A DNA stretch of 21,508 nucleotides from JBIICS01 sp044238735 (lineage in GTDB: Bacteria; Bacteroidota; Bacteroidia; UBA4408). Below are positions 20,606-21,508 of the stretch, in pieces. A program made the position numbers and the translations under genes. Location of the stretch: assembly GCA_044238735.1 (NCBI GenBank), contig JBIICS010000037.1, positions 1-21,508 on the forward strand, given 5' to 3'. Below the pieces are notes generated by a model. That model was given only the letters and a program-made list of their open reading frames with translations, made no database searches and was not told the origin of the DNA. Position 1 is the first letter of the stretch; the number at the start of each line of letters is the position of its first letter.

Positions 20606-21277
20606 TTAATATGAACCAAAATTCACAAACAAGGAAGCACGGAATTTATTGTTGTAGAATTCTCCGCTCGGGTCGTAATAGGTTTTCCATCCTTGAACCA
20701 TGGAGTAATGAACACCCGCTCCAACTTGAATCCCTTCTATTTTGGTAGGAAAAAATCCTCTAACACCAAATTCCAACCAACTCCCAGATGCTGCATCTTC
20801 GCCATTCATGAGTTTGTTTTCCCATTCGCTAACTCTTGCTCCATCGGGTGTATTTCTGTCATCTCCTACTAAATAAAATCCACCTCCGCCCATACCATAA
20901 CTGATAGGTACATCGATTTCTATATTTTTTACCTTAAAGGTTGGGGCAATCATAAGACCAATTGTTCCGTAATCTGCACGAAGTGTTAAGGTGCTACTTC
21001 CTTTATAGATTTGTCCATTATAAGCCTCTACTTTAAATGTTTTGGGATTTATGGGGCCACTTCTGCCGTAGGCATTGATGCCGATTTTCAACCTATTTTT
21101 CCAAAGCTTCATTCCAAATGAGGCGCCTACTGAATTTCCAACGTGATCCTCTAAAAACATAGCGCCAATTTCAGGTGTAATAAACCAGCCTGTTTTGTTT
21201 GATCTTGAAACGTCCTGTGCCTTGATTGATATGACTACGGATAGGGCAAATATGAGTGTGAGAATATTCTTTTTCAT
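20606..21277 (-). CDS. Outer-membrane beta-barrel-type protein
   Basis: A 223-residue exported protein with signal peptide MKKNILTLIFALSVVISIKA (cleavage before Q21). The rest consists of alternating hydrophobic/polar strands typical of small barrels (WFITPEIGAMFL, GASFGMKLW, LKIGINAYGRS, GTIGLMIAPTFKV, WLEFGVRGFF, IQVGAGVHYSMVQ) and ends in the aromatic strand FRASLFVNFGSY, whose terminal aromatic suits recognition by the BAM complex. No enzyme motif is seen. It follows another beta-barrel-type gene by 18 bp and is probably co-transcribed with it. Downstream, on the same strand, lies the attC-like palindrome. Confidence 0.78.
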   Translation of the reverse strand: MKKNILTLIFALSVVISIKAQDVSRSNKTGWFITPEIGAMFLEDHVGNSVGASFGMKLWKNRLKIGINAYGRSGPINPKTFKVEAYNGQIYKGSSTLTLRADYGTIGLMIAPTFKVKNIEIDVPISYGMGGGGFYLVGDDRNTPDGARVSEWENKLMNGEDAASGSWLEFGVRGFFPTKIEGIQVGAGVHYSMVQGWKTYYDPSGEFYNNKFRASLFVNFGSY

Positions 21278-21295
21278 GATTTTTCTTTTAATAAA

Positions 21296-21508
21296 TTAGA
21301 ATGAAGGTTCGATCAATAATGATTTAGTAGTTGGATTTTTTCCGAATGTAAAACGTACTCCGGCTTGAGCTGACCAAAAGTATTTGTAAGTATCGCCGTT
21401 GGCTCCAAATGCAGGACCCGTAATGCCTTTAATGAAAACAATTGTTTTAGGAGATGCCAGATAACTTAATCCACCGGTAAAGTTTGGCGTACCCATGTAT
21501 TCGAAAAG
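21296..21508 (-). CDS. C-terminal part of an outer-membrane beta-barrel-type protein, cut by window edge
   Basis: The frame is open from the window edge (LFEYMGTPNF) to a TAA at 21298-21296, leaving about 70 residues. An ATG at 21497-21495 is internal, because the frame continues past it in step with the protein pattern. Strands such as GGLSYLASPKTIVFIKG and YFWSAQAGVRFTFG suggest a beta barrel; the short tail NPTTKSLLIEPSF ends in phenylalanine, as outer-membrane proteins often do. It probably forms an operon with the next gene downstream. Family and size cannot be judged from this part. Confidence 0.6.
   Translation of the reverse strand, partial: LFEYMGTPNFTGGLSYLASPKTIVFIKGITGPAFGANGDTYKYFWSAQAGVRFTFGKNPTTKSLLIEPSF

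Overview
This low-GC window carries the marks of a Bacteroidota genome. Three long secreted proteins end in type IX secretion (T9SS) sorting domains. Several genes are preceded by the TAnnTTTG promoter element of that phylum, Shine-Dalgarno sequences are weak, and there are DUF4412, GH3 and Bacteroidota-type SSB proteins. The genus cannot be decided from the sequence alone.

Bases 1-9880 are ordinary chromosomal genes. In order they are two tandem small SSB-type proteins (the first cut by the window edge), a secreted protein plus lipoprotein pair, an NTF2-like (DUF4440-type) secreted protein, the tRNA dihydrouridine synthase DusB, a DUF4412 periplasmic protein and a YraN/UPF0102 nuclease-fold protein. 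An apparent operon follows: an RluB/RsuA-type pseudouridine synthase with a long repeat-bearing N-terminal extension, a GH3-family protein and a LysE-type exporter. On the opposite strand, a 2H phosphoesterase and a YihX-like HAD phosphatase overlap by 4 bases. Many genes converge with almost no space between them.

Bases 9889-10193 hold a tRNA with anticodon CAU, best read as tRNA-Ile2. It has a good promoter and a strong terminator. After it come a perfect inverted repeat and a 30-codon fragment resembling the N-terminus of a Bacteroidota tyrosine integrase, probably the scar of an element that once used this tRNA.

Bases 10549-16344 encode a 1931-residue T9SS-exported mosaic surface protein with an adhesin-like architecture.

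Bases 16341-20605 are the most unusual part. Two same-orientation copies of a 144/145-bp sequence (three substitutions and one 1-bp indel apart) flank a two-gene operon for T9SS-exported hydrolases: an M28-like protein with several altered active-site positions, and an amidohydrolase. The copy in front of the M28 gene ends exactly 25 bp before its ATG. The other copy also ends 25 bp before an ATG, and similarity (18/25) continues through that gap. That second ATG opens a 45-codon frame broken by a TAA at codon 4. On the far side of each copy, exactly 30 bases away, is a shared motif (TAACGTTTT followed by CGGA). At one copy it forms the edge of an imperfect palindrome resembling an integron attC site. 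The unit therefore looks like a leader-plus-gene cassette repeated in tandem, with a wrecked second cassette. No integrase or transposase for it is visible here.

The window ends with two minus-strand outer-membrane beta-barrel-type genes, the last cut by the edge.
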